From assembly GCF_000003605.2 (NCBI RefSeq), contig NW_003108083.1:104128-132912 (forward strand): a stretch of DNA of 28,785 bases. Direction: 5' to 3'. Source of the stretch: Saccoglossus kowalevskii (lineage: Eukaryota > Hemichordata > Enteropneusta > Harrimaniidae). Position 1 is the first letter of the stretch, and each line of letters starts with the position of its first letter. Positions 1 to 10,783 of the stretch are shown here, one piece after another. The notes under the pieces are model-generated. The model saw only the letters and a list, made by a program, of their open reading frames with translations, had not been told where the DNA came from and searched no databases. The position numbers and the translations under genes are program-made.

Positions 1-1020
1 TGTTCTTCGCATATAATGCACATTCCTTGGTCTTGATTATTGTTAGCCATTTTCGTCATCAGAAGTAAACCTGTAATGCAAATAATCGTAATCATTTCTG
101 ATAGAAAGGGGCTAAGTTGTGAGCTTGCCATAACACCCCTCTTTCAACATTACCTTAAAGGAGGGGTTCTGTGATATGTTCATAAGTTACCCCTTCCCCG
201 ACATCAGATATTACCAGGCCATATCAACTTTTGTCACATTTCACAAAACGTTAGGTCAAGACCTGTATACAACAAACATTTCTAATCTGTTGTAGTTCAA
301 AATAAAATACAAGAATTGTAAACAAAAATGTTGATGAAAAAAATGGTGGCAGTGAGAGGGCTGAGCAAATTATTGCATATGGCCTTCATTTCTTAGAAAC
401 AAAAATCATAAAATATATACATATATACATACCAATTTAAGTAAGTAAGTACACAAAGCATATTATGAACCTGCAGCCATTCATGAATCCAAGATGGCCG
501 CAGTGATGCATACACATACCCACCCAACACACATATATCTCAAGTATAGAAACCTACTATTTATTTATTCATGTTGGTGATAATATAATATTCCCAGGGG
601 TATAGATGTTTTAGTTTAACTCATTTGAACATTAACATGAAGCTAGATACATACATCATTACTAAGAACAACAAAATATGCTGCAAGGAAAGCGTGTGAT
701 GTTTTGTTAAAATGTCAATAATTCCATGAAATATAACTTGATTGCAAATCTGATTGCAGATTTGTATTTGCCATAGTGCATCCTTACTTTTGATACGTGA
801 AGTAATGAGAATACTTGAGATTATTTTTTTTCTAGACGTCATAACATAACAATTTTTCGAAAAAAAAATACATAAAACTCGTATATTTATGATTAAATTT
901 GACATAATTAAAGAACATGACTAATATAAATTTTGACTGCAGATCTGCATTCTACATTCACATAGCTTTTATTTGATATATTACACGATGATTTTGGGTG
1001 GCAATTTTATTTTAGAAGCT
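1..1020. other. Non-coding stretch, no gene recognised
   Basis: No reading frame here looks like a protein; the one 94-codon minus-strand frame is low-complexity AT-rich translation. A YY1-like word (CAAGATGGCCGC) lies at 490-501. A 12-bp palindrome TGCAGATCTGCA lies near 940-952. Nothing else stands out. Confidence 0.5.
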
Positions 1021-1063
1021 TAGGAATGAGGAATAGAGTATTATATACTAATTGCCAGAACTG

Positions 1064-1077
1064 GTTTCCATGGCAAC
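1064..1077. promoter_or_regulatory. RFX-type X-box motif (perfect match)
   Basis: The sequence GTTTCCATGGCAAC matches the palindromic X-box consensus GTTNCCATGGNAAC at every fixed position. RFX transcription factors bind such sites in animals, typically near ciliary and neuronal genes. No gene was identified next to it, so function is inferred from the motif alone. Related sites lie at 5937-5950, 9656-9669 and 18167-18180. Confidence 0.4.
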
Positions 1078-1749
1078 AACTCAAAGCTACCACTTGGACA
1101 AGGCTATCGCACAAAATTTTCATGCTTAGGGCCTATAAAAGCCATTTACAGCAATTCCAGCCGGTCCCCCGAAATGAGTACAAAATCTCATTTTTTTTAG
1201 ACCCAGCTGATGGACTATATCAGAGGTAGTATTTGTAGCACAGAGTTTGGCGCGTTCAACACATCACGTTTAAATTTCTAAAAGTAGGTCGTACTACATG
1301 CCCCAGGACTTCACTAGATGAGTATCTGTACGTACATATATTGTTGACAAATCGACGTTTGACACAACAGACTGTGTCGTCGTGACTGGTATTTGAGGCT
1401 GGAAGACGTGTACGATTTTGCCGCTGTTTTGCAAAGGGGCTCCACGCTTCGGGTGACAGTGACATCAGAGTGGATCAATGTACTACCATAGCCGAACCCA
1501 GCGTTCAACATTAAGTCTGAAGTCAAACTGGAAAGTAAGACAGGTGCAATTGTTGCGAAGGTAGAACTAGACACTTCTGTTACTAAAAATATATCTCAGA
1601 ATTTCTGCCTAAATACTCTTCGCTTCGATTATGCTGATTAATCGATGGGACAATGTCTGAATATATATAGACTATCGCATATCCCGACTATTATCAAATT
1701 TGGCGGTTTTTATATTGAATAGAGGCTGGTGGGCGGTCTCATTCTAGAA

Positions 1750-2224
1750 TTCACAAAAGTACGATACGGCTGTAGCATATTTATCCAAAAACTATGGTAA
1801 GGCATTCCGTTTCAGTAATGTAGTTCTTTGTTGTACACCTTTCAGCTAGCCACGGGGAGCGCAACATCATCATAATATTGTAACAAGACCACCCCAAGAC
1901 CAGATTCAGAGGCATCTGCCGCAAAACGAAAGTTCACTCAAAATCGGGAAGTCGCAATACAGGTAAGTTGTTAAAAAAATGTTGTTTGAATTTCAGTTGG
2001 TGACATGACTCCCAACTGATTTCCCAAGGTTTACTTTTCTTTGTAAGTTTGTGCAGAGGTACAGCAATGGCGGCGACAAATTTGTGATAATACCCAGCGA
2101 GCCCTTCAAATGATCTAACATTTGTTATTGTCAGGGAGCGCTGAGCATTCTGCAGTGCGCACACTTTTCCTGAGACTACGCCCCATTGGCCACGTTTCTT
2201 CATCATTTGAGCTAGTTTAGCCAT
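1750..2224 (-). pseudogene. RT/RNase H connector and truncated RNase H
   Basis: An uninterrupted frame of 96 codons (2224-1934) contains VRSFEGLAGYYHKFV, the highly characteristic Gypsy connector (VRSFLGLAGYYRRF in intact relatives), then VPLHKLTKKSKPW and PVLRLPDFE, which lead into RNase H. In another frame just downstream, FRFAADASESGLGVVLLQ carries the first RNase H catalytic Asp (DAS), and TETECLTIV carries the Glu motif. Similarity ends near 1750, so RNase H is truncated. Frame switches show it is decayed. Confidence 0.8.
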
Positions 2225-2289
2225 TAAGCCTGCCCTCTGGAGGCGATTCAGTACATCCTTGAATCTTTTAGACAGGGTTGCTAAGTCGT

Positions 2290-2742
2290 ATTGTATATCA
2301 AGATTTCCTCCACTAAACTATCAACCTCCCATTAGGTACCCATCAGAACCCTTCACATTGCGTGGTTGAACGTACTGGGACGATGCCAAGAGGAATAAAC
2401 AAGACAATTTTGGCATTTGCCCCATCAGCCAGTATTTGCCAGAATCGTTTTAGTGAGATCAAGTAATGGCCTTCAGCGAATTGTTCGGTTTGACAATAAG
2501 ATTGTGTTCTTATTGAGCTGCTGTAAGTGTGTACGAAATCGAAGACTTCCATTAGGCCCCTTAATAAGCACAGTTTCACCATATTGTCACATGATTATGT
2601 GATACCTATGCTTTAGAACAAATGGGATTTTCTTAGATCAGTTTCATATCATTGTAACCAATGTTTGTTATGCCTAGTATGTTTGTAAATGTGCCAGTAT
2701 ATTCTCCCAATACTTATTGCACTTCTTCCATCTGAGACTCAG
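2290..2742 (-). pseudogene. Reverse transcriptase remnant with its upstream linker
   Basis: The linker reads ESQMEEVQ, a stop, then VLGEYTGTFTNILGITNI (2742-2637), which corresponds to the segment just before RT in elements whose integrase precedes RT. The RT start (2580-2473) reads VLIKGPNGSLRFRTHLQQLN, matching the family's finger region (VxxKxDGSxRxCxDYRxLN). The middle is deleted; a trace resembling PSTFNHAM remains near 2360. The active-site strand is readable as SLVEEILIY (about 2316-2290), with the two catalytic Asp of the usual VDDIL replaced by Glu. A stop follows shortly after. Confidence 0.7.
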
Positions 2743-2957
2743 TAAGTTCAAGGCCTAAATATTCACCCTGAATGTTTTCCTTCCTTTACTGGAGGACTAA
2801 TTCTATCAAGTCACCATTCAGGTGCTGTGAACCCCCAAGCCATGATCACTAGGTAGAATTTCAATCAACCGAGTAGAGACACACATGGGTGTGTACAGTG
2901 GCATAGATGAACTGTCAGTTGTCAGTTGTATTTGTCATTGTGTCAGTAGAGTTTCTT

Positions 2958-3360
2958 ACGACATACTTCTTCAACGGATTGGCATGGTACAGTTTAACTG
3001 TACCATCCTTTCCTATACGATAGTCATTATGCCTTATTTGTTCATTAACATGGCAGAGTCTTTGCTATTACATCAGCAGCAGTAGGAAGCTATCTCACCT
3101 GGGAAAGCACTGTAATTATGTACTGGCATCGACTGGTAGTGACCAGTTTGAATGGCCCCACCAGGTTCATTTCACTGCAGCTCGTTTGAATGGAATATCA
3201 ACCAAGGGCAAGGTAATAAGGAGAACATTACCAACTCTGCCCTTGGATATAGTCCACTGGCAGTTGTCATTAGACCGACGTGTCGTGTTTTCCGGCCAGT
3301 AGAATTGGAAGAAGATTTATCTTGTATTTTCTGCACTTCATAATGGCCTCCCAAGATCCA
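2958..3360 (-). pseudogene. Integrase remnant of Gypsy-like element
   Basis: The zinc-binding region begins with LGGHYEVQKIQDK (around 3356-3317). After a frameshift come FYWPEN (3304-3287) and CQWTISKGRV with the downstream LPLVDIPFKRAAV, the typical lead into the catalytic core. VGPFKLVTTSRCQYIITV follows, but the residue run that should carry the first catalytic Asp is altered (TVLSQ). Most of the core is deleted. The C-terminal segment KDGTVKLYHANPLKKYV (about 3010-2960) matches the end of Gypsy integrases. Frameshifts, stops and the deletion make it non-functional. Confidence 0.75.
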
Positions 3361-3927
3361 TTAATGGCCTAACTTCATGATGTTAGACCGAAATACAGAT
3401 GCAACTACCAACTGACTGATGATAAGCCCAAAATCGAAATTCGGAGATCGAAAATAGACCCTATTTAATGGAAAAATCAGTTATATTCGACTTACCTGTT
3501 GCCACCCCTGTTTTATTGGAAATATACCTTAATAACTATTTCAAGCTCGGGTTATTTTGTTGTAATGCATGTCTATGGTCACTACATTTAACACCACGTA
3601 TAACCATAAGTATTTCCAGCCTCACATGCTTATCATTGGCACCATCTTGGACAGCAGTAAGGGATTTTGCTAGCTTACTCACAGCCATCTGTCCCTTAGG
3701 ATTGTCTCCTCCGTCAACCCATATGCCTTTACAATATCATCTACAGTTGACCACCAAATGCTATACCCAAGATATCTCACTTCTAAAGATTTTGAACCGA
3801 TTTATATAGACGGACAGGCCATCACCATTTTTACAATTTGGAGGGGACTGTAGAAAGAGGAGACGAATTCGCATTATTTTGTAGTTCTAACTTAGTCTTA
3901 GAATCAAGTTGAGCTGATTCGGTGGCG

Positions 3928-4137
3928 CGCTTTCATTCTACTTGTAATTCGGCAAGTTCAACTTTAGCTGCTTGCTCTAACCTTACTTTCTCGACTTTAC
4001 TTTCTTTTGTTCAATTTTAGCGGCATGTTCTATCTTTTCTCTCTCAGCTTTACCTTTTTGCTTGTTCTAACCTTTTCCTTTCAATCTTGCCACGTGTGTT
4101 GTAATTGAAATCTAACATGGATTCATGTAGGCTTAGT
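3928..4137 (-). pseudogene. Coiled-coil gag-like remnant
   Basis: Minus-strand translation gives three frame-shifted pieces rich in Lys, Glu and Ala with a recurring pattern: ERKRLEQAK, EREKIEHAAKIEQ and EKVRLEQAAKVELAELQVE. Such charged helical segments are common at the start of gag proteins in this type of element, and the position upstream of integrase fits. The frames are broken by stops after the first and second pieces. The region between it and the integrase (3400-3900) has partly open minus-strand frames that I could not assign; no protease motif was seen. Confidence 0.4.
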
Positions 4138-4310
4138 TGAGCGTCCTTCATTATTTTGTATTTACTTAAAGGGTACTAACATCTCAATATTGATTTATAT
4201 ATTTCCGTACTAGACACCATGTGTACAGATTTCAAGCAATGTATTTGTAACATACGTTGGGAGCTGTAATCTGTGTAGAGACTAAAGGGCGGTGGTCGTC
4301 GCGCCGCGTC

Positions 4311-4401
4311 CTGTTCGATATGGGACTCATAGCGACGTATACAACGCGTGTAAAATACATTGTTTATTTACATGCAATTCGAACACGTGCTGCGCGTTTT
4401 G
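4311..4401 (+). repeat. Dispersed repeat family A, copy 1
   Basis: About 90 bp with core GACGTATACAACGCGTGTAA and a flanking ATTCGAACACGTGCTGCG. It aligns over its length with 8553-8633 (opposite strand) and 27995-28090 (same strand), with small gaps and roughly three quarters of bases identical by eye. No coding frame is shared between copies. I do not recognise the family; a fragment of a SINE or DNA element is possible. Confidence 0.5.
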
Positions 4402-5936
4402 AATTGTGCGTGTTAGCTTTTTCTCTTAGTAATAATATTTTTTTTTCGAATAACTGATAGCATAGCTGCTATTAAGTTGTTAAAAGTCTCTCTACGTTGG
4501 AATTAGAAATGTACCCCGAACCACATCAAATATACACAAACATTTTGGCCTCGAGTGTCATGTTGCACCCGGCTACTTGACGTAAGAGAACAGTACACAA
4601 AATAATGTGAAATACACCTTGCGCGCCCTCTAGCGACTAAGCTCTACTTCAAAATTACATAGTTGGGAATAAGGAGCGTTCAAATAGATAACACCGTTTG
4701 GCTGACATGTGTATTCGTTTTTCATTTGGAATATAGCATATCTCCATCAGACATTAGTTGCACACCTCAGATACCTCATACCTCGACAGTATCGACACTG
4801 TGAACGACATCTTTACACCCAATTACGTCTCAAAAATGTTTTGTGGCTAGATGGCGCGACTTACCTGAACTTTGTATTCTGTACGGGGAGATGCCGCATA
4901 TAGATTTAATAACATTCGTGCTAATTAAAAAGAATGCGTTTAGGCTAAGTTGTTTCAACGAAACTTGAAACTATGTACATAGAGGATATCGCACGACTGA
5001 CCATACAATATAAGTAATTTTCATTCATTCCGTGGCTACTTTAATCATTACATTCGATTATTAAATATGATATTGTAGGGAAACAAATGTGATATTCTAC
5101 TTTTCTTATGTATCAATTCTGCAGCTTCTAAAAACTAACGTGTGTGCGCGCATTCGAGGTATTGCAGAGCTGTGTGACCAATCGCCGTGCACTATTATGG
5201 ACTATTTGAAATCCTAAGTACAGACATGGAATGTACTAACGTTAGTTATCAGATTGCCGCGAAATTTATTACATTTTATGGGAATACCGATAATTATTAT
5301 ACTGTTTTTTTTTTACACTGAGCTGTCTAATGTAGGAAGCAGTCGAACAAATCCACCCATAAAACAATTACAACACGAACAACGACTGAAAGAGTGAATC
5401 TGTGTGATTATCTATCGTTTTTTGGCAGTTAATACCTTTTGCAAAAGTAATTTGAATTATATTACATCAATCTGCGTCATCACGGAAGCGTGTCTTCGCT
5501 AGAGGGCGTATATTTGATACGAATCCGGAGATAGTTGTATACGCAGGTTATACTGCTTTTCCAGGGGCATCCGCAATACTTTTCTAGTCAGGTTGTGCAA
5601 TTCTGCGCTTGCGTAAAAACAACCTTTACTTTTTAACATTTGAAAATATGAAACTCGGGCAATTGTGAACACAGTTTGCAAGAATTCAAATATAATAAAC
5701 TCATCAGTTATAATAACCCGGTCTCTGATTTGTAGGTGAAAAAATATATGGACCAGAGCAGTCAATGAGCAGGGGCGTTTTATATTCATGGTGTTGATAA
5801 CATTTAACCAGAGGCGGTATATAACAGTGTGCACCTAATAAATTGGCGTGAATGGGGATTTACACTTTTTGAATGTCAAATGTTGAACACAACTACATTC
5901 GGAAACACATCACGTCACGATTAACGTCATCGCGGT

Positions 5937-5950
5937 GTTCCCATGGTGAC
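5937..5950. promoter_or_regulatory. X-box-like motif (one mismatch)
   Basis: GTTCCCATGGTGAC differs from GTTNCCATGGNAAC at one fixed position (A to G near the 3' side). It lies in non-coding DNA with no identified neighbour gene. Confidence 0.3.
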
Positions 5951-6686
5951 GAGTGGTTGAGTTTATGTATTTACTATCCACCATTCTGACATGTGAGATT
6001 GCACTGCTCGAAATCATAATATGCACTTTCTCTGTTGATGTTGCTCTAAATTTTAGGTTAACGTTTTTTTTTTAAGCTTGTCACTTTAAAAAAAATAAAC
6101 ATGCATTTTCCAATCCAAAATGAAAATCATCAACACCTATAGGTTAAATTATGCTAATTTGGTCTAAAATCGAAACAGAAATGATAGAAAAATACCTGAA
6201 AATGGGCAAAATGTGATAATAAAATTTTGTCGAGAAGAATTATGGCCTTCTAAGGGTGTGAGAAGAATTTATGGCAGGGGGTGAGATATTATTCTGTTTT
6301 ACCTTTTTTTTCGCGGCCCTCCAACTTGCTGCATAACAAATTGGCAGCCCCGCCAACCAACCACCTATTATTTTCATGACCAGGGTGGTCATACCCATAC
6401 CCAAAATACCAATTTTTTTCAATATGACTACATTCCATAAAAGATACATGCATCATATCTGTGATCATGTATTTACAATGATATGTGGCTATATTAAATA
6501 CATGTACTTAAATATTTACAATCGCTTTTTATAAACGCGGCAGTCACATGATTTGTATTTGATTGTGCAATTTAGAATAGCTCAACTATTCTATTCATAC
6601 AGCAGTTTTCATCAACTTGACCAAGAATAAGTGTCATACCTTTTAAATAGTACATCAGTTTGTTTAACACTGGAGAATGTTTCTTA

Positions 6687-6713
6687 CAAATGTGAAAATC
6701 GTTTTCACATTTG
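6687..6713. repeat. 27-bp near-perfect palindrome
   Basis: Arms CAAATGTGAAAA and TTTTCACATTTG are exact reverse complements (12 bp each) around a TCG centre. It lies in the interior of the piggyBac-like element, at the second stop of the broken frame. Confidence 0.7.
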
Positions 6714-6950
6714 GCCTGCAATTCTCCCTGTCCACAATGTTGTTGTCAATTCAGTTTGACTCAGGCTATCTCCATCCTCTCATTCCTCATCAGTACTTTC
6801 TCTTGTTGAGTCAGTATCTTCACTACTACAGTAACTGCTACTGTTGTCGTGACTATGTCCTGCTCCCTGAATCACTGCAGTTTGCTTCTTTTTATGTGAA
6901 TATTGATGTGACCTTTTCCAGGATTGTCCTGCAACTCTCCCACTCAACAT
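6706..6950 (-). pseudogene. Broken N-terminal transposase-like frame in the piggyBac-like element
   Basis: From an ATG at 6950 the minus strand reads 56 codons ending CSSEDTDSTRESTDEE and a TGA at 6782-6780. The same frame stays open beyond it for about 24 more codons (EDGDSLSQTELTTTLW) to a second TGA. A Ser/Asp/Glu-rich N-terminus is usual in piggyBac-family transposases, and orientation and position relative to the TTAACCC end fit. No catalytic DDD domain is present. Assignment rests on context and composition rather than a conserved motif. Confidence 0.45.
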
Positions 6951-7402
6951 GACTGCCTAAAATCCTCATGCACACAGTTTGTTAAATCAGAGTGCTAGTT
7001 TCTTTGCTTAAAAAACAAAAACAAAACTATTATTCATTATTTTATATGCCCACATTTTTTCTGTTGCCACGTTTAATAATATTTACAAACAATATACATA
7101 TAAAATATTTTTTTGGAGTTTTTTCTACTGTAACAATACAAATTTACAATCACACCGTTTTTTTGGGTCAAACTACATGTATACTTATACTCTTTGTTCT
7201 GTTTTATTTATTGTACTAGTACATTTACAAGTATGTTTTGTTTTTTTAAAGTAAAAATGTGAATAAAATATAGCAAATATTGTTATACGTTATAATTTAT
7301 GTTCCCCCTGACAGCTGTCATAACATTTCAAAGCCCTTCCCCCTGAGCCACCCATAATTTTCTCACCCCTGCCGTAAATTCTGCTCGCACCCTAAGGGTT
7401 AA

Positions 7403-9655
7403 GTAAACCAAAGTGCAATAACGTACAGTATAGTCCATATTCATATTACTCCACGTGTACAACGTCTCCCTCAAGATTTCATTTGGATAGTATGACTTCT
7501 AGCAATCATTGTCACGGCAGGCAATAATTTATTAAACTAAAAGCGTTTGTGGAATTCCACTATGAAAATATACTAATAATAAATATGACAAATAAAGATA
7601 AATAAAGAATCATAAAAAAACATCTACAACAAAATATACTACGTTATTTATGACATTATGTAATCTGCCAAGGCCGTAGACCCAGCATGCACCACGTTAG
7701 AATTCCAGAAAGACGAATTAATAATGACATCACACACAACACGAAGGCGCGATATTCACATGAAGGACATGCATTGTGGGAGTTACACATTCTTCAGTTA
7801 GACCACATAAGGGGTAACTTGTGTTGAGATGGACGTTCAAGCAAGTAACGTAGGAGTGGAAATACTGACACATGGATTTGAGTAGGATAGTAACTTTGAA
7901 CATTATTTATTGTCAAGTTTATTTTCTGTCTTCGACTCTGTCTGTGAAAAGATTTTTCAACGTTTTTATAAGCGACATCTAATACCATTTGTTCTTACCA
8001 TTTAATTTATTGTATTTTTAAAAACACGATTCTAGTGCGGAATATGCGCCGATTAGTATCGTACATGCAAGCACAATCGGTGCGCATGCGTATTAGAACA
8101 TTTTAGATCGAACGAGTACTTAGCTATCTGCTACTGAAACAACCTTTTCTGTTCGTGGTAAATCAGAGTAACACCTATTCAATATACAATATGTCATCCA
8201 CAATTGGAGAAACCCGTTAAATCATATTTAGAAACATTTCTTCCAACAAAGCTCCATGGGTCTAAACGCCGACTTGCGAAAACTTGTTTAGAATTTTTGT
8301 AAAAAAAAATGTCTACGTTATTGTATATCATTGTATACCAGTTTTACATTTACCCACAATGCAACATGTCGATTCTATTCATCTCCGTGCATGTGAATTT
8401 ATTTCGAACCTCGAAACACTTCGAAAGAAAATACTTTCCTGATCTTAACGGCGAGGGCGGGCAATCACCTTTACGTCACAGGGTATGCCGCGATCACTTT
8501 GGGGAATAATGACGCAATACCCATTTATTCAACTTGCCACAGGCATGATCACACAGCGTGCGTTCGAATTTCGAGTAAACAAGCACGATATTATACACGC
8601 GTGGTGTACGTCTCATGGGACCCATACCGAAGACGACACGACAAGACAACTGCAGCGTTTAAAGTCATAATTGTCTATTACTTTGCAATACTTCGAGAAA
8701 AAGGGGTGACTAATTTATATCTTCATTTCATATCTTAGCTATTTTGAACGTGAAATTAAACAAATTCAATTTAGTGATTCATCATTTGAAAATATTGAAG
8801 GTGCCCGTGTGATTTGTTAAAATAAAATACAAGCTAGACGCAGGGGGGAAATGCATGCATGGCACAAATCCTGGCGCGTTCAAAAAAGATGAAAAATGTA
8901 CAGATAAAACGGCGCGACGAACTCGTTCAGTGATCTACACACGTGGCCGTGTTTGTCTGGCCACGACTTGTGAGCGATACGTCATGCCCACTGCCTGCTT
9001 CATAAGTATTTATGCTTAGAGTTGAACAAATGTAAAATTCCTAATCATTACATTACAACCTCGTTCAAGGCTTCGATGAATACACAAGCAAATGAAAGTA
9101 TTGCCGAATGGTACATAACTACAAAGAATGAAATGAAAGACAGGAAACGGTCTCAACAGAAATATACACGCCTTGTACACGTGGATAATATTCATGAAAT
9201 TACACTACGCGGATCGGGGTTGAAAATAAAGATTGCTAAGTATTGAAGCAGAATAAATTTAAAACTAGTTTCTTCAAATCTACCAACTTGACACACTTGA
9301 GAAATAACTATGTATAAAATGTAAACGATCAAGAAAAATTAGTTTCATAATAACTATCAAATTACGTCACTTGAAACTCGTAACTTCTGGTGGTTTTGCG
9401 AATTAGAAGAATACAGACATCGAACGGAATCCTTAGAGATATAGTCACAGTATGTACGTAATCAGTATTCGACATTCATCACGAGCGTATTGTACAACGC
9501 ACAAACATTGCCGACAACTGCCAGCACAGCTTACGTACACCCTGTCGTGTACAGATAGAACGACGAGAGGCGTCTAAACGTCATACTGACAAAGATAGGG
9601 GGTCAACGCCTGAGCATACCCTGCCAGCAACGCAGAGAATAGTTTGTGTATCATA
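7403..9655. other. Non-coding stretch upstream of the GPCR
   Basis: AT-rich with CpG-containing patches. Open frames at 8309-8738 and 9022-9246 (74 codons, lysine-rich) have no recognisable domain or splice context and overlap repeat copy 2. No promoter element was confidently seen. Confidence 0.4.
8553..8633 (-). repeat. Dispersed repeat family A, copy 2 (inverted)
   Basis: The reverse complement reads GGTATGGGTCCCATGAGACG, then TACACCACGCGTGTATAATA and later GAAATTCGAACGCACGCTGT. These blocks align in order with the copies at 4311-4401 and 27995-28090. The copy is short, and boundaries are set by where similarity fades. Confidence 0.5.
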
Positions 9656-9669
9656 TTATCCATGGTAAC
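9656..9669. promoter_or_regulatory. X-box-like motif upstream of the GPCR
   Basis: TTATCCATGGTAAC differs from GTTNCCATGGNAAC at two fixed positions, both in the left half; the right half is intact. It lies about 180 bp before the GPCR start codon, a plausible promoter position, but neither a transcription start nor a TATA box could be recognised. Confidence 0.25.
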
Positions 9670-9847
9670 TCTCCCCCATACACACGTTTCGTTACCCCTT
9701 GCTGATCAGAACGTTCAGTGACCTACGGGTCACTGATGCATCTACATAAGGTCTGCAGGTATCATTGGAGACATCGTCGGCGAGGCTGAGTAACATAAAG
9801 CTTACGTACGTCAAGGGTTCACCTTGTGAGGCTTCTCGTGTGTCGAC

Positions 9848-10783
9848 ATGTTGTGCACGGATTCACCACGCAACGGCAGTAGTACATCGATTTGCAGTGG
9901 CATTAACAGTAGTGTAGCCAACATTACCATGAATACAAATCATTCCGATCTCACTGTCGCAAACATGTATACGGATATTATCACCGTAATTACGATGCTA
10001 GTTATTGGTGTTGTGTCGAATTTTCTAAATTTCCTCACCCTAATGACAGTCATTCGCTTCAAGTCGATCAGCGTCCCCGATGTCTGGATATTCTCTCTCG
10101 CCTTCTCCGACTATATGTTTCCTCTTCTGACTGTACCAATCTCCGTGTACGATCTGCTCACGCCGTCCCCACTTTCCGAATGGCTTTGCACTATTGTTGC
10201 TTTCTCGTTTACGTGGTTGCGCTTATCGTCGACATTTACCGTAACATTCATGATTCTGGACCGTTATCTAGCTCTGCATAAACCGTTACTATATCGGACT
10301 CGTTTTACTGTGTGCTGCGCCAAAAGACTAACTATATTTCTCTGGGTGGTCAGCGGCGTTATCGCGGCACTTCCTTTCGCCAACTGGTCATATTTTGATC
10401 ATCACCATGGCTACTGCATCTTCGATTATTCCAGCTCATACGCCATCCTCATCCTTATTATCGCCTACCTCCAATTTGCCATTGTTTTGTATACCTACGC
10501 TGTTTTCATTTCTTCCATGAGAAAATTTGTGGAGCGAAGACAGACGACGAGGAGGAAACCCACCTTAATTTTCAACAGCCGTGTCCAACGACACACCTCG
10601 ATAGTTTTAAGAGGACTGCAAACTCTTCGAGAAAGGACATTGAACAATGGATCGCTGGATGAAGATAACAACATGATGCAGAATGCGATGATGAATTCGG
10701 TGAATGTCAACAAGTGTACCCGTATGGCCAAAACAGTGGCTGTCATAGTTACGCTGTATTACCTGACGTGGTCCATTGTTTTG
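9848..10783 (+). CDS. Class A (rhodopsin-like) GPCR, exon 1: TM1 to mid-TM6
   Basis: This codes for residues 1-312 of a plasma-membrane G-protein-coupled receptor. The N-terminus is extracellular, has no obvious signal peptide and carries N-glycosylation sequons at N9, N20, N25 and N31. Membrane segments run about 42-70 (N58 = N1.50), 76-101 (SLAFSD, D88 = D2.50), 111-137, 157-178 (W166 = W4.50), 195-223 and 292-312. C114 and C190 are placed for the usual TM3-ECL2 disulphide. DRY is intact at 138-140, so G-protein coupling is plausible. The third intracellular loop is long and basic (224-291). TM5 lacks its usual proline, and the TM6 CWxP is TWSI (307-310). The exon ends TTG|GTAAGT, phase 0. 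The YCIFDY loop and the TM6 intron recall prostanoid receptors, but that subtype is only a weak inference. The ATG at 9848 has G at -3 and is the first in frame. Confidence 0.9.

Larger units (their letters stand above)
1740..4137 (-). mobile_element. Decayed Ty3/Gypsy-like LTR retrotransposon, pol order IN-RT-RH
   Basis: Read on the minus strand, recognisable pieces occur in one direction: a Lys/Glu/Ala-rich coiled-coil segment (about 4137-3928), integrase (3360-2958), a pre-RT linker (2742-2637), reverse transcriptase (2580-2296), the RT/RNase H connector (2224-1934) and the start of RNase H (1930-1750). Frames change repeatedly, stops interrupt, and the IN-to-RH span is about 1.6 kb, much shorter than an intact pol, so large deletions have occurred. 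No LTRs were recognised. Integrase upstream of RT is the reverse of the usual Ty3/Gypsy order and matches the Gmr1-type subgroup. The element is dead. Chance rearrangement of two fragments is the alternative. Confidence 0.75.
4138..6239. other. Non-coding stretch between retroelement and piggyBac-like element
   Basis: No protein was recognised. The region holds dispersed repeat copy 1, CTAGAGGGCG-type motifs at 4623-4636, 4844-4857 and 5496-5509, and an X-box-like site at 5937-5950. The 13-bp word CGCCCTCTAGCGA at 4625-4637 is inverted at 5496-5508, which could mark the ends of an otherwise unrecognised 0.88-kb element. Confidence 0.4.
6240..7402 (-). mobile_element. Non-autonomous piggyBac-like DNA transposon
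   Basis: The right end reads, inward on the minus strand, TTAA-CCCTTAGGGTGCGAG, matching the piggyBac pattern of a TTAA target followed by CCY. The left end (6246-6286) is its inverted partner. From AGGGTG inward, 30 of 33 aligned bases agree with one extra G on the left (6253-6286 against 7361-7393). The left target has decayed to TTAT (6240-6243); the right TTAA is at 7399-7402. At 1.16 kb the element is too short for a full transposase, but it retains a broken N-terminal reading frame. A 27-bp palindrome sits inside at 6687-6713. Confidence 0.7.

Noticed and set aside
1492-1641. 50-codon plus frame containing KSEVKLESKTGAIVAKVELD
   Set aside because: Protein-like composition but bounded by stops, with no recognised domain; it could be retroelement debris.
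3468-3809. 113-codon plus-strand frame
   Set aside because: It overlaps decayed retroelement DNA read antisense; its residues match no family and the minus strand carries the recognisable remnants on either side.
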